In this document: positions 41,278 to 49,863 of the stretch, one piece after another
How positions within the stretch are numbered: the first letter of the stretch is position 1
Layout of the letters: every line of letters starts with the position of its first letter
From: Streptomyces sp. TLI_053
Lineage (GTDB): Bacteria; Actinomycetota; Actinomycetes; Streptomycetales; Streptomycetaceae
NCBI RefSeq assembly: GCF_900105395.1
Contig: NZ_LT629775.1
Coordinates: forward strand, 1,488,001-1,552,000
Reading direction: 5' to 3'
DNA: 64,000 bases
The notes under the pieces: generated by a model
Databases searched by the model: none
What the model was told of the DNA's origin: nothing
Seen by the model: only the letters and a program-made list of their open reading frames with translations
Position numbers and translations under genes: made by a program

Positions 41278-42669
41278 ATGAGCCTGATCCAGAGCCCGAA
41301 GCGGCAGCCCGACGCCCCGTCCCCCGTCCCCGAGCCCTCCCCTCCGACCGCTCCCGTGCCCCACGGCGAGCACCCCGTCGAACGCCCTGCCAAGCGCCCT
41401 GTCGAGCGCCCCGTCGAGCGTCCTCGGAGCGGACCGGCCGCGCTGCTCGGTCTGCTGACCGCCGCCGGCGGGCCCCGCTACGCCGCAGCCCTGGTGGTGG
41501 ACGCCCTCGGCACCGGACTGCTGCGGCCGTTCCTGCTGCTCTACGGCATCGGTGTCCTCGCCCTGGACGCCGGATCGGCGGGCCTCGCGATGTCCGCCGG
41601 CATGGTCGCGGGGCTGCTGGTGCTCCCGCTGACCGGCCGGTGGATCGACCTCGGCGCGCGCAGCCTGCCCGCCGCGGCGACGCTGCTGGTCCGGGCGGCC
41701 GGGTCGGTGACCCTGCTGCTGGCGGACGGGCTGCCCGGGTTCACGGCGGCCGCGGTGCTGCTCGGCGTGGGCAGCCAGTCCTGGCCCGCCACCCACGCGG
41801 CCGTGGTGTCGACGCTCACAGAGGGCCGAACCAGGGACGCCGCCCTGGCCGCCGGACGGACGCTGCGCAACGCCGGGCTGGGCGCGGGCGCGCTGCTGGC
41901 GACGCTCGCGGTGGCCGGCGGCACGGGGACGCTGAAGCTGCTCGCCGGCGTCACCGCGGCGGCCTGCCTGCTGGCGGCGGGGCTGGTGCACTCGCTCCGG
42001 GTGTCCGCACCACGGTCCGCCGCGACCACCCCCGCCGTTCCCGCTCCTTCCCCCTCCCCCGTCTCCCCCGTCTCCCCCGTCTCCGCCGTCTCCGCCGCCG
42101 ATGCGGCGCTGCGCCGGATCACCCTGCTCAGCGTCGCCAACCTCCCCTTCGCCTTCACCTTCGACGTCCTGGAGGTGGCCCTGCCGGCCCTGCTGGTGCT
42201 GCACCTGCACGCCTCCGCCGCCTGGTCCTCCGGCATCTTCGTCGGCAACACCGTGCTGGTGATCGCCCTCCAGCTGGCCGTGGTGCTCCGGTTCCGCGAG
42301 CGGTCGCGGCACACCGTGCTGGCTGCCGGCGGGATCGCGCTCACCCTCTCCTACCTGGGCTTCTGGGCGGCGGGCGGGCTCGGCGGCACGGCCGCGGCGG
42401 GCGCGGTGGCGGCGGTGTCGGTGCTGTACACGTTCGGCGAGATCCTCTACTCCGGCGCGGGGACGGCACTGGTGGCCGCGACCGCCCCGCCGCACCTGCT
42501 GGGCCGGGCGCTGGCGCGCTGGGAGCTGTCGATGGGCGTCGGCCGCGCCCTGGCTCCGGCGGCGCTGACCGCGCTGCTGGCCGTCGGTCCGGGTGCGCTC
42601 TGGCCCGTACTGGCCGCTGCCACCCTGCTCTCCTCGGTCGCCGTGATCCGGCTGCGCCCGCGCGGGTGA
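41278..42669 (+). CDS. MFS transporter
   Basis: A 463-aa 12-helix major facilitator. The N-terminal 50 residues are cytoplasmic and Pro/Glu/Arg-rich with a PVERPAKRPVERPVERP repeat. Helices start at ALLGLLTAAGGPRYAAALVVDALG. Motif A-like GLLVLPLTGRWIDLGARSLPAA and SQSWPATHAAVVSTL are typical of actinomycete MFS exporters. A Pro/Ser-rich central loop (PSPSPVSPVSPVSAVS) separates the halves. It is controlled by the divergent ArsR-like regulator through the palindrome. Substrate unknown. Confidence 0.88.
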   Translation: MSLIQSPKRQPDAPSPVPEPSPPTAPVPHGEHPVERPAKRPVERPVERPRSGPAALLGLLTAAGGPRYAAALVVDALGTGLLRPFLLLYGIGVLALDAGSAGLAMSAGMVAGLLVLPLTGRWIDLGARSLPAAATLLVRAAGSVTLLLADGLPGFTAAAVLLGVGSQSWPATHAAVVSTLTEGRTRDAALAAGRTLRNAGLGAGALLATLAVAGGTGTLKLLAGVTAAACLLAAGLVHSLRVSAPRSAATTPAVPAPSPSPVSPVSPVSAVSAADAALRRITLLSVANLPFAFTFDVLEVALPALLVLHLHASAAWSSGIFVGNTVLVIALQLAVVLRFRERSRHTVLAAGGIALTLSYLGFWAAGGLGGTAAAGAVAAVSVLYTFGEILYSGAGTALVAATAPPHLLGRALARWELSMGVGRALAPAALTALLAVGPGALWPVLAAATLLSSVAVIRLRPRG

Positions 42670-42871
42670 GCCGCCGGCCCGCGGCGCGACCGGGCGCCGT
42701 CGCCCCGGCGCTTTCGGCCGTCGTCCCGGGGTGCGGGGGTGCGTCGTCCCGGGGTGCGGGCGGGCGCCGGTTCGCCGATGCTGGGCGGCGAGGCGTACGC
42801 ACCCCGGCACGCGAGACATACGCACCCGGTGCGCGGGACGACGCGCCCGGCCGCGAGGAAGGAGACCGTTC

Positions 42872-43675
42872 ATGAGTGCCCTCGACTTCGAGGTCATCGA
42901 CAGCCCGGACAGCTCGCTCAACAAGACGTCCGTGCTGGTCACCGGCCCCCAGGACGCACTGCTGGTGGATGCCGGGTTCACCCGGTCCGACGGGCGGCGC
43001 CTGGTGGAGCGGATCCGGGCCACCGGCAAGCGGCTGACCACGGTCTTCGTCAGCCACGGCGACCCTGACTTCTACTTCGGCGCCCAGGAGGTGCGGGACG
43101 CCTTCCCGGAGGCCCGGTTCCTGGCCACCGCGTCGACCGTCGAGCACATCCAGGAGACCTTCGAGCCCAAGCTCCGCGCCTGGGCGCACCTCGGCCCCGA
43201 GCTGCCGACCCGGCTGGTCCTCCCGGAGGTGCTGCCCGGCGACGAGCTGGTCTTCGAGGGCCACCGCTTCGAGCTGCGCGGCGCCGACTTCCACCTGCCG
43301 GACCGGCACTACCTCTGGCAGCACCACCACCGGGCGCTGTTCGGCGGGGTGCTGCTGTTCCAGGGCCTGCACGTGTGGACGGCCGACACCCCGACGCCGG
43401 AGCAGCGCGCGGCCTGGATCGACCTGCTGGACGGCATGGCCGCGCTGGAGCCGGACTTCGTGGTGGCCGGGCACCGGACCACCGACGCGCCCACCGACAC
43501 CTCCTCGATCGACCACACCCGCGACTACCTGCGGGCCTTCGAGACCGAGGTCGGCCGGGCGCCGGACGCGGCCTCGGCGCGGGAGGCGCTGGACCGGCGG
43601 TTCCCCGGGCTGGGCATGCCGCTGGCGGTCGACCTCGGGACGAAGGTCGCCAAGGGCGAGCTGGTCTGGGGCTGA
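42872..43675 (+). CDS. MBL-fold protein with a degenerate metal site
   Basis: A 267-aa protein, ATG 42872 with GGAAGGAG upstream. It follows the metallo-beta-lactamase fold (LVTGPQDALLVDAGFTRSDGRRLVERI; TTVFVSHGDPDFYFGAQEVRDAFP; VVAGHRTTDAP). The canonical HxHxDH is replaced by SHGDPDF, which loses one His and the final His, so the metal site is reduced or altered. Other His residues (HYLWQHHHRALF) could compensate. The stop lies 5 bases before an NTF2-like gene with which it forms an operon. Function unknown. Confidence 0.78.
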   Translation: MSALDFEVIDSPDSSLNKTSVLVTGPQDALLVDAGFTRSDGRRLVERIRATGKRLTTVFVSHGDPDFYFGAQEVRDAFPEARFLATASTVEHIQETFEPKLRAWAHLGPELPTRLVLPEVLPGDELVFEGHRFELRGADFHLPDRHYLWQHHHRALFGGVLLFQGLHVWTADTPTPEQRAAWIDLLDGMAALEPDFVVAGHRTTDAPTDTSSIDHTRDYLRAFETEVGRAPDAASAREALDRRFPGLGMPLAVDLGTKVAKGELVWG

Positions 43676-43680
43676 GCGCG

Positions 43681-44112
43681 ATGATCGAGATTCCGAGGGC
43701 CGCGGCCGCGTTCGCCGAGTCGGACGCCCCGGCCGACGTGGTCCGCCGCCAGTACCTGGCCTCGGCGCGGGGCGACCTGGCCGCGCTGCGGGCGACGCTC
43801 GCCGAGGACGTGGAGTGGACGGAGATGGCGGGCTTCCCGCTGGCCGGCACCTACCGGACGCCGAAGGGCGTCACGGGCGGGGTGATGGACCGGCTGGCCG
43901 CCGAGTGGGAGGACTGGACCGCGCACGACGACCGGTACGTGGTCAGCGGCGAGGACGTGGTGGTGCTGGCCCGCTACACGGCGGTGCACAAGGCCACCCG
44001 GCGGCCGCTGAACGTGCGGGTGGCGCACCACTTCACGGTGCGCGGCGGACGGATCGTGCGGTTCGAGCAGTTCACGGACACCGCCCTGGTCCGGGACGCG
44101 ACGACTCCCTGA
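43681..44112 (+). CDS. NTF2/SnoaL-like protein
   Basis: A 143-aa cone-fold protein of the nuclear-transport-factor-2 superfamily: PADVVRRQYLASARGDLAALRATLAEDVEWTEMAGFPLAGTYRTPKGVTGGVMDRL, then VVVLARYTAVHKATRRPL and VAHHFTVRGGRIVRFEQFTDTAL. This is the layout of ketosteroid-isomerase/SnoaL-like enzymes and ligand-binding proteins. It begins 5 bases after the MBL-fold gene, so the two probably work together on a small molecule. The actual reaction is unknown. Confidence 0.85.
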   Translation: MIEIPRAAAAFAESDAPADVVRRQYLASARGDLAALRATLAEDVEWTEMAGFPLAGTYRTPKGVTGGVMDRLAAEWEDWTAHDDRYVVSGEDVVVLARYTAVHKATRRPLNVRVAHHFTVRGGRIVRFEQFTDTALVRDATTP

Positions 44113-44242
44113 CTTCTCGCCCGCTCCGGGGTCGCGTCACCCGTTCGGGGGAGCCGGGGCGGCGCGCCGGACGTCGTCTCGACAGGCCCGCCGGGCGGCG
44201 GCAGGCTGTCCGTGGTTTCCGCCGCAGAGCGAGGAGTTCAGC

Positions 44243-45499
44243 ATGGCCACGGACAGTACGGGTACCGACGGTGCCGGGCGGCAGCGTCCCATCGTGATCG
44301 TCGGCGCCTCCCTCGGCGGCGCGAAGGCGGCGCAGGCGCTGCGCGAGGCCGGATTCACCGGCGGCATCGTGCTGATCGGCGCCGAGCACGAGCGCCCGTA
44401 CGAGCGTCCGCCGCTCTCCAAGGGGTATCTGCTGGGCAAGAGTTCGCGGGAGAAGATCTACGTCCACCCGCCGGAGTGGTACGCGGAGCACGACGTGACG
44501 CTGCGGCTCGGCACCCGGGTGACCGCGATCCACCCGGCCGACCGCACGGTCTCCCTGGCCGCCGACGGCGAACTGGCGTACTCCAAGCTGCTGCTGGCCA
44601 CCGGATCGGTGCCGCGCCGGCTCCCGGTACCGGGCGCCGACCTCCCGGGCGTGCACTACCTGCGCCGGGTCGAGGACAGCGACGGGCTCCGCAAGGCGTT
44701 CCGTCCGGGCGCCCGGATCGTGGTGATCGGCGCGGGCTGGATCGGTCTGGAGACGGCGGCCGCGGCCCGGGCGGCGGGCGCGGAGGTGACCGTACTGGAG
44801 GCGGCGGAACTGCCGCTGCTGCGGGTGCTCGGCCGCGAGGTGGCACAGGTCTTCGCCGACCTGCACCGCGACCACGGCGTGGACCTGCGGTTCGAGGCGA
44901 AGGTCGCCGAACTGACCGGCACGGACGGCCGGGTGACCGGCGTCCGGCTGGCGGACGGCACCACGGTCCCGGCGGACGCGGTGGTGGTCGGCATCGGCAT
45001 CTCCCCGGACACCGAACTCGCCGAGGCCGCCGGGCTGGAGGTGGAGAACGGCATCAAGACCGACGAGCACCTGCGCACCTCGGACCCGGACATCCACGCG
45101 GCCGGCGACGTCGCCAACGCCTACCACCCGCTGCTGGGGCGGCACATCCGCGTCGAGCACTGGGCCAACGCCGTCAACCAGCCCCAGACGGCGGCCCGCG
45201 CGATGCTCGGCGAGGACGCGGTGTACGACCGTGTTCCCTATTTCTTCTCGGACCAGTACGACCTCGGCCTGGAGTACGTCGGCTGGGTCGAGCCCGGCGG
45301 CTACGACCGGGTGGTGTTCCGGGGGGATCCCGCCACCCGCGAGTTCATCGCCTTCTGGCTGAGTGAGGGGAAGGTCCTGGCCGGCATGAACGTGAATGTC
45401 TGGGACGTGGTCGACCCGATCCGCACCCTGATCCGCTCGGGACGGACGGTGGACACGAAGGCCCTCGCCGACCCGGAGTTCCCGCTCGGCGACCTCTGA
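44243..45499 (+). CDS. FAD-dependent ferredoxin reductase
   Basis: A 418-aa two-dinucleotide-fold flavoprotein. The FAD site is PIVIVGASLGGAKAAQALREAGF, the NAD(P)H site IVVIGAGWIGLETAAAARAAGAEVTVLEA, and DPDIHAAGDVAN the second FAD contact. YERPPLSKGYL and the C-terminal reductase domain (FFSDQYDLGLEYVGWVEPGG) are typical of rubredoxin/ferredoxin reductases that feed P450s and Rieske oxygenases. It could serve the P450-ferredoxin pair 11 kb upstream, but this is inference. GAGGAG lies before ATG 44243. A 10-bp hairpin follows the stop. Confidence 0.92.
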   Translation: MATDSTGTDGAGRQRPIVIVGASLGGAKAAQALREAGFTGGIVLIGAEHERPYERPPLSKGYLLGKSSREKIYVHPPEWYAEHDVTLRLGTRVTAIHPADRTVSLAADGELAYSKLLLATGSVPRRLPVPGADLPGVHYLRRVEDSDGLRKAFRPGARIVVIGAGWIGLETAAAARAAGAEVTVLEAAELPLLRVLGREVAQVFADLHRDHGVDLRFEAKVAELTGTDGRVTGVRLADGTTVPADAVVVGIGISPDTELAEAAGLEVENGIKTDEHLRTSDPDIHAAGDVANAYHPLLGRHIRVEHWANAVNQPQTAARAMLGEDAVYDRVPYFFSDQYDLGLEYVGWVEPGGYDRVVFRGDPATREFIAFWLSEGKVLAGMNVNVWDVVDPIRTLIRSGRTVDTKALADPEFPLGDL

Positions 45500-45513
45500 T
45501 CCCGCATGAGGGG

Positions 45514-45541
45514 CCCCGGTCGGAGCAGGGCCCGACCGGGG
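45514..45541. terminator. Hairpin terminator
   Basis: CCCCGGTCGG (45514-45523) pairs with CCGACCGGGG (45532-45541), just beyond the reductase stop codon and before the convergent XRE gene. Confidence 0.65.
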
Positions 45542-45582
45542 TGCCGGGGAGTACCTGATTGACGGAGCCCCGGTTCACCCGC

Positions 45583-46908
45583 TCAGCTGACCCTGAGGCG
45601 GTCCATGAGGTCGGCGACGCCGTCAACCTGGCAGTAGGGCTTGAACGCCGGGGCGAGTTCACGCACCAAGGTGACGCACCGGTCGGCACCGATCCGGGTG
45701 GCAAGGTCGAGGGCTTGGTTCGTCACGGCGAGAGCCTGCTCGACGTCGCGTGCCTGTAGCAGGCTGCGGGCCTCATAGGTCAGGAAGATGCCACGGGTCT
45801 TGTCACGCGAGCGCGGCAGCAGACTCATGCCTTCGTCGATGCGGGTGTGGGCCTCGGCGACGTGGCCGAGATCGAGCATGCACTGGCCGGAATCGACGGC
45901 AAGGTCCGCTGTGCTCATCCACCGACACCAGGCTGGAGCCGGGTCGGGACTGTCGGTCAGCAGGGCGGTCTCGGCGGCGGCGAGGTCGCGGCGACAGTAG
46001 GAGGCGGCGCCGAGGGCGGCATGCGCGCGGGCCCGGCGAAGGTGAAGCAGGGAGCGGGCGGTGGGGTGACGGGTGTGGATGAGGGCCTGGCTGAGTGGTT
46101 CGACGGCAGCGTCGGGCCGGGTGAGCCAGATGGACTGGTAGGCGAAGTCCGAGAGGACGCCGGCGCCGAGGTCGCGGTCATGTGCGGCGTGCGCGTTGGT
46201 GAGAGCCGCATTCCAGAGCTTGCCCGCCGCATGGTGCTGGCCCTGGTCGAAGCGGTGCCAGCCGCAGGTGCTCGCCAAGGAGGCGGCGAGCAGGTGCAGA
46301 CGCTGGCCGATGGATTCGGTGTAACGGCCCTGTTCCAGCAGGTCGGTCACCGTGTCCAGCTGGGCATCCATCAACTTCGCCGTATGCTGGCGCTGTTCGG
46401 TGGGCAGAGCAGTCAATTCGGCACTGGTGCCCTCCAGCCAGTCGACCAACTCGGCATCGACACGCTTGCCGTTCAGGGTGGTGGTGAGCCGGTCGGGCTC
46501 GAGGGCGGCCCACTGGGTGGAGAGGCCGGCCAGCGCGAGCGCGCTGAAGGCCATGAAGGTGCGGCGGCGATGGTCCATTGCGGCTCTCTGTGCATCTCGA
46601 AGTGCGAGGACGGTGAACGCCGATCCGAGCGGCACCGGCAGTTCCTGCCCCGGCAGCCAATGAGGCCACTCGCAGGCTTCCAGGTCGGCGATCGGGACGT
46701 CGAAGGCTTCGGCGATCAGGAGCTGGGATTCGATGCCGGGCGTCTTGCGCCAGTTCTCCCACTTGCTGACGGCCGCCTTGTCAGCACCGGAGCGAAGGCC
46801 CTCGGGCCTGTTCCTGGCGGCGCGGTGGATGCGGGCCGCCAGATCGGTCTGAGACCAGCCGCGAAGCGCGCGGGCGTACGCGAGGGGGTGCCGGATCTGG
46901 TCGTCCAC
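45583..46908 (-). CDS. XRE-family regulator with TPR-like helical C-terminus
   Basis: A 441-aa protein. Residues 1-75 form an HTH (HPLAYARALRGWSQTDLAARIHRAARNRPEGLRSGADKAAVSKWENWRKTP). The rest consists of helical TPR-like repeats (LWNAALTNAHAAHDRDLGAGVLSDFAYQSIW; RARAHAALGAASYCRRDLAAAETALL; QALAVTNQALDLATRIGA), as in Streptomyces XRE-TPR regulators that sense peptides or metabolites. The coding DNA is visibly richer in A+T than neighbours. It is divergent from the oxidoreductase-aminotransferase-NUDIX operon, with a short palindrome in between, and is the likely controller of that operon. Confidence 0.85.
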   Translation of the reverse strand: MDDQIRHPLAYARALRGWSQTDLAARIHRAARNRPEGLRSGADKAAVSKWENWRKTPGIESQLLIAEAFDVPIADLEACEWPHWLPGQELPVPLGSAFTVLALRDAQRAAMDHRRRTFMAFSALALAGLSTQWAALEPDRLTTTLNGKRVDAELVDWLEGTSAELTALPTEQRQHTAKLMDAQLDTVTDLLEQGRYTESIGQRLHLLAASLASTCGWHRFDQGQHHAAGKLWNAALTNAHAAHDRDLGAGVLSDFAYQSIWLTRPDAAVEPLSQALIHTRHPTARSLLHLRRARAHAALGAASYCRRDLAAAETALLTDSPDPAPAWCRWMSTADLAVDSGQCMLDLGHVAEAHTRIDEGMSLLPRSRDKTRGIFLTYEARSLLQARDVEQALAVTNQALDLATRIGADRCVTLVRELAPAFKPYCQVDGVADLMDRLRVS

Positions 46909-46941
46909 GGGGCCAATCCCATCATCGACTGTGACCGTGAG

Positions 46942-46956
46942 CGTACTGCGCGTACG
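46942..46956. promoter_or_regulatory. Short palindrome between the XRE gene and the divergent operon
   Basis: CGTAC (46942-46946) and GTACG (46952-46956) flank TGCGC. It lies 33 bases from the XRE start and about 108 from the operon start; a candidate regulator site, arms being short. Confidence 0.35.
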
Positions 46957-47063
46957 GGCGGGACCACCCCGGGACTACGGACAACGCCTGGATGGTCACT
47001 GCAAGTTGAGCTCTACTCGTCGTGCACCGACAAGTTCCTTCACACAGCGGAAGGAGTCCGCGC

Positions 47064-48056
47064 ATGAAACGACGCGTTGCGGTCATCGGCCTCGGCCACC
47101 AAGCGCTCGAAGACCACCTGCCCGGCCTGCTCGGCTCCAGCAGAGCCGAGCTGGTCGCCGTCTGCGACAGCAACCCCGACACCCTGCGGCAGCGGCAGGA
47201 GGCGCTTCAGGTCCCGGGATTCACCCGTGCCAGTGAGCTGCTGGACACGTTGTCCCCGGACTTCGCGGTCGTCGCCGTCCCGCACCACGCCGGCCGGGAG
47301 GTCGTCCAGGAGTGCGCCGCCCGGGGTGTCCACGTTCTCAAGGAGAAGCCGTTCGCCACCTCGGTGGAGGAGGCCCGAGAGCTCGCCCGGGTCTGCGAGG
47401 CCGGGCAGGTCGAACTGATGGTCACGCTCCAGCGGCGGTTCAACCCGATCCACAGCAGCGTCGCCGGGCTGCTGGACCAGATCGGTACCCCGTTCCTGAT
47501 CGACGGCCAGTACACCTTCCACACCGACGACCCCGGAGGCGGATGGCGCGGGGACGTCCGACAGGCCGGGGGTGGCTGCATCATCGACATGGGCTACCAC
47601 CTGATCGACCTGCTGCTTTGGTACTTCGGCATGCCCAGCCGGGTCATCGCCGAGTTCTCCACTGCCGCTGTCCCCGACGGCGGATACGACGCGGAAGACA
47701 CCGCCGTCATCCAGCTCGGCTACGACGCCGGCCTGTACGGCTCGGTACTGCTGTCCAGGTGGGTGGCCCCGAAGACCGAGCGGCTGCACGTGGTCGGCAC
47801 CCGCGGCTCGGTGCTGCTGACCAAGGGCCAGGTCCAGCGGCTCGACCTGGACGGCGCGGTCGCGGAGGAGCTGACACGCCCCCATGCGCCCGCGTCGGCA
47901 TCGGCTGCACAGATCGACTACTTCTGCCGGGTCCTGGACGGCGAGCGGCCCAACACCTCCAGCCCGAACCAGCACCTCGCGCACGCCGCATTCATCGCCT
48001 CCTGCTACCGGTCCAAGGCATCCGGATGCTATATCGACCCGAGGGAGATGCTGTGA
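47064..48056 (+). CDS. Gfo/Idh/MocA-family NAD(P)-dependent oxidoreductase
   Basis: A 330-aa sugar/cyclitol dehydrogenase-type protein. The Rossmann motif is VAVIGLGHQALEDHL, the catalytic motif HVLKEKPFATS carries the Lys of the EKP triad, and GGGCIIDMGYHLIDLLLWYFG has the D-x-x-x-H pair. GGAAGGAG precedes ATG 47064. The stop overlaps the GTG of the DegT aminotransferase gene (GTGA). The pair suggests oxidation of a hydroxyl to a ketone that is then transaminated, as in kanosamine, aminocyclitol or related amino-sugar pathways. The specific substrate is unknown. Confidence 0.9.
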   Translation: MKRRVAVIGLGHQALEDHLPGLLGSSRAELVAVCDSNPDTLRQRQEALQVPGFTRASELLDTLSPDFAVVAVPHHAGREVVQECAARGVHVLKEKPFATSVEEARELARVCEAGQVELMVTLQRRFNPIHSSVAGLLDQIGTPFLIDGQYTFHTDDPGGGWRGDVRQAGGGCIIDMGYHLIDLLLWYFGMPSRVIAEFSTAAVPDGGYDAEDTAVIQLGYDAGLYGSVLLSRWVAPKTERLHVVGTRGSVLLTKGQVQRLDLDGAVAEELTRPHAPASASAAQIDYFCRVLDGERPNTSSPNQHLAHAAFIASCYRSKASGCYIDPREML

Positions 48057-49306
48057 CCAGCACGCTCGCCCTGCTCGGCGGCCAGCCCACCATCACCGCC
48101 GCCGGCCCGCACTTCACCTGGCCGCCGATCGACGACACCACGCGCGCCAAGGTCGCTGCCCAGTTGGAGGAGGCGATCTCCGTCCCGGGCCGGTCCGGCA
48201 TCGTCGCCGAGCTGGAGGACGGCCTGCAGGCGTACTTCGGCGTCCGGCACGCGGTCACCACCAGCTCCGGCACTGCGGCCCTGCACGCCGGCTACTGGGC
48301 TGCCGGGATCAAGCCCGGTGATGAGGTCATCGTCCCGGCCTGGACCTTCCACGCCACCGCCTCCCCGCTGTTCCACCTCCGGGCGGTTCCGGTGCTGTGC
48401 GAGACCGGGCCGGACGGCAACATCGACCCGAACCGGATCGAGGAGCTGATCACGCCGCGGTCCCGGGCGGTCATGGTCACCCACTTGTGGGGCAAGCCCG
48501 CCGACATGACCGACATCGTCGCCGTTGCCGGCGCCCACGACCTCATCATGCTGGAGGACGGCTCCCACGCGCACGGCGCGAGCATCGCCGGGCAGAGGGT
48601 CGGCACCTTCGGCCTCGCCTCGGCGTTCTCCCTCAACGGCCCCAAACCGCTGTCAGGCGGCGAAGGTGGGTTCGTCCTCACGGACGACGACGACACCTAC
48701 CACCGGGTCATCACGTTCGCGCACTACAACAAGCGTGCCAAGTCCGAGATCCCGAACGGCCAGCCGCTCGCGCGGTACGCGGTCACCGGGGCCGGTCTCA
48801 AGCTCCGCATCCACCCGATCGCCGCCGCCATCGCCCACGACCAGCTGGCCCGCCTCGACGGCTACCTCGCCGAACGGGCGGAGATCGCCCGCTACCTCAA
48901 CAGCCGGCTGGCCCGGATACCGGGCCTGGAGGTCACCGAGATGCCCGAAGGAGTGGTCCCGTCCTGGTACGGGTTGACGTTGACCTACCGGCCCGACGTG
49001 CTCGGCGGTCTGCCGATCGAACGGTTCCACGCGGCGCTGATCGCCGAGGGTGCCACCGAGTTCGACCGGCCCGGCTCCACCTGCCCCATGAACCAGCTCC
49101 CGCTGTACCAGCAGCCCGGCCCGCTGTTCCCCGGCCACCCGCACTCCCACCGTCGCTACAGGGCTGGGGACTTCCCCGTCGCCGAGTACGCCCACGCCCA
49201 CACGATCAAGCTCCCGGTCTGGCATCGTGAACAGGATCTCGAACTGGCCGAGCAGTACGTCCGCGCGGCCGTCAAGATCAGCGACCACCACAAGGAGCTG
49301 CTTTGA
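48053..49306 (+). CDS. DegT/DnrJ/EryC1/StrS-family aminotransferase
   Basis: A 417-aa PLP enzyme. Key residues: GIVAELEDGLQAYFGVRHAVTTSSGTAALHAGYWAAGIKPGDEVIVPAWTFHATASP, MLEDGSHAHGA with the PLP Asp D169, and FSLNGPKPLSGGEGGF with the Schiff-base lysine K198. The sequence resembles the AHBA-synthase/3-keto-sugar aminotransferase side of the family more than nucleotide-sugar C4 enzymes, by eye only. Coupled at both ends: GTGA with the oxidoreductase before it and TTGA with the NUDIX gene after it, so the three proteins are made in a fixed ratio. Confidence 0.92.
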   Translation: MTSTLALLGGQPTITAAGPHFTWPPIDDTTRAKVAAQLEEAISVPGRSGIVAELEDGLQAYFGVRHAVTTSSGTAALHAGYWAAGIKPGDEVIVPAWTFHATASPLFHLRAVPVLCETGPDGNIDPNRIEELITPRSRAVMVTHLWGKPADMTDIVAVAGAHDLIMLEDGSHAHGASIAGQRVGTFGLASAFSLNGPKPLSGGEGGFVLTDDDDTYHRVITFAHYNKRAKSEIPNGQPLARYAVTGAGLKLRIHPIAAAIAHDQLARLDGYLAERAEIARYLNSRLARIPGLEVTEMPEGVVPSWYGLTLTYRPDVLGGLPIERFHAALIAEGATEFDRPGSTCPMNQLPLYQQPGPLFPGHPHSHRRYRAGDFPVAEYAHAHTIKLPVWHREQDLELAEQYVRAAVKISDHHKELL

Positions 49307-49734
49307 CCATCTCCCCCGAATTCGTGGCCGGCCTGGCAGCCGACGCCGAAGCCGCCGGAATCACCGGCTTCGTCGCCGCCGCCGTGATCAACCACAACGG
49401 CCGGGTACTGCTCGTGCGCCGCAACCCCGACGACTACATGGGCGGGATGTGGGAGATCCCTTCCGGCAAGGTTGAGCCCGGGGAGACGATCCTGGACGCA
49501 ATGTACCGGGAGACCACCGAGGAGACCGGCCTGACCGTCGACCAGGTCATCAGCTACATCGGGCACTTCGACTACTGGAACAGCAGCGGCGGGACCACGC
49601 GCCAGTTCAACTTCGCCGTCACCGTGGAGAAGTCCGAGCCGGTCGTACTCACCGAGCACGACGCCCACCAGTGGGCGCTGCCTGGCGTGCTGCCCGAAGT
49701 GAGCGACGCCGTACGCGATCTGCTGACCAGCTGA
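49303..49734 (+). CDS. NUDIX hydrolase
   Basis: A 143-aa protein starting at TTG 49303, overlapping the aminotransferase stop. It has a perfect Nudix box, GKVEPGETILDAMYRETTEETG (GX5EX7REUXEEXGU), within VAAAVINHNGRVLLVRRNPDDYMGGMWEIPS. NUDIX proteins hydrolyse nucleoside diphosphates linked to other groups. In this operon it may remove an NDP carrier from the amino-sugar product or clear a damaged cofactor. The gene is followed directly by a strong terminator. Confidence 0.92.
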   Translation: MTISPEFVAGLAADAEAAGITGFVAAAVINHNGRVLLVRRNPDDYMGGMWEIPSGKVEPGETILDAMYRETTEETGLTVDQVISYIGHFDYWNSSGGTTRQFNFAVTVEKSEPVVLTEHDAHQWALPGVLPEVSDAVRDLLTS

Positions 49735-49743
49735 CGCCGTGCA

Positions 49744-49776
49744 CCGTGGGCCCGGACGCCCCGTCCGGGCCCACGG
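49744..49776 (+). terminator. Strong terminator closing the three-gene operon
   Basis: CCGTGGGCCCGGAC (49744-49757) pairs perfectly with GTCCGGGCCCACGG (49763-49776), 5-base loop, 10 bases after the NUDIX stop codon. Confidence 0.85.
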
Positions 49777-49863
49777 CCGGGCGCTGTTCCAGGCGCCCGG
49801 CCGCAGTGATCTCAACGGGCATTCGGCGGGAAGGGGACGTTCCCGTGGCCTTCCGCCGCCTGC

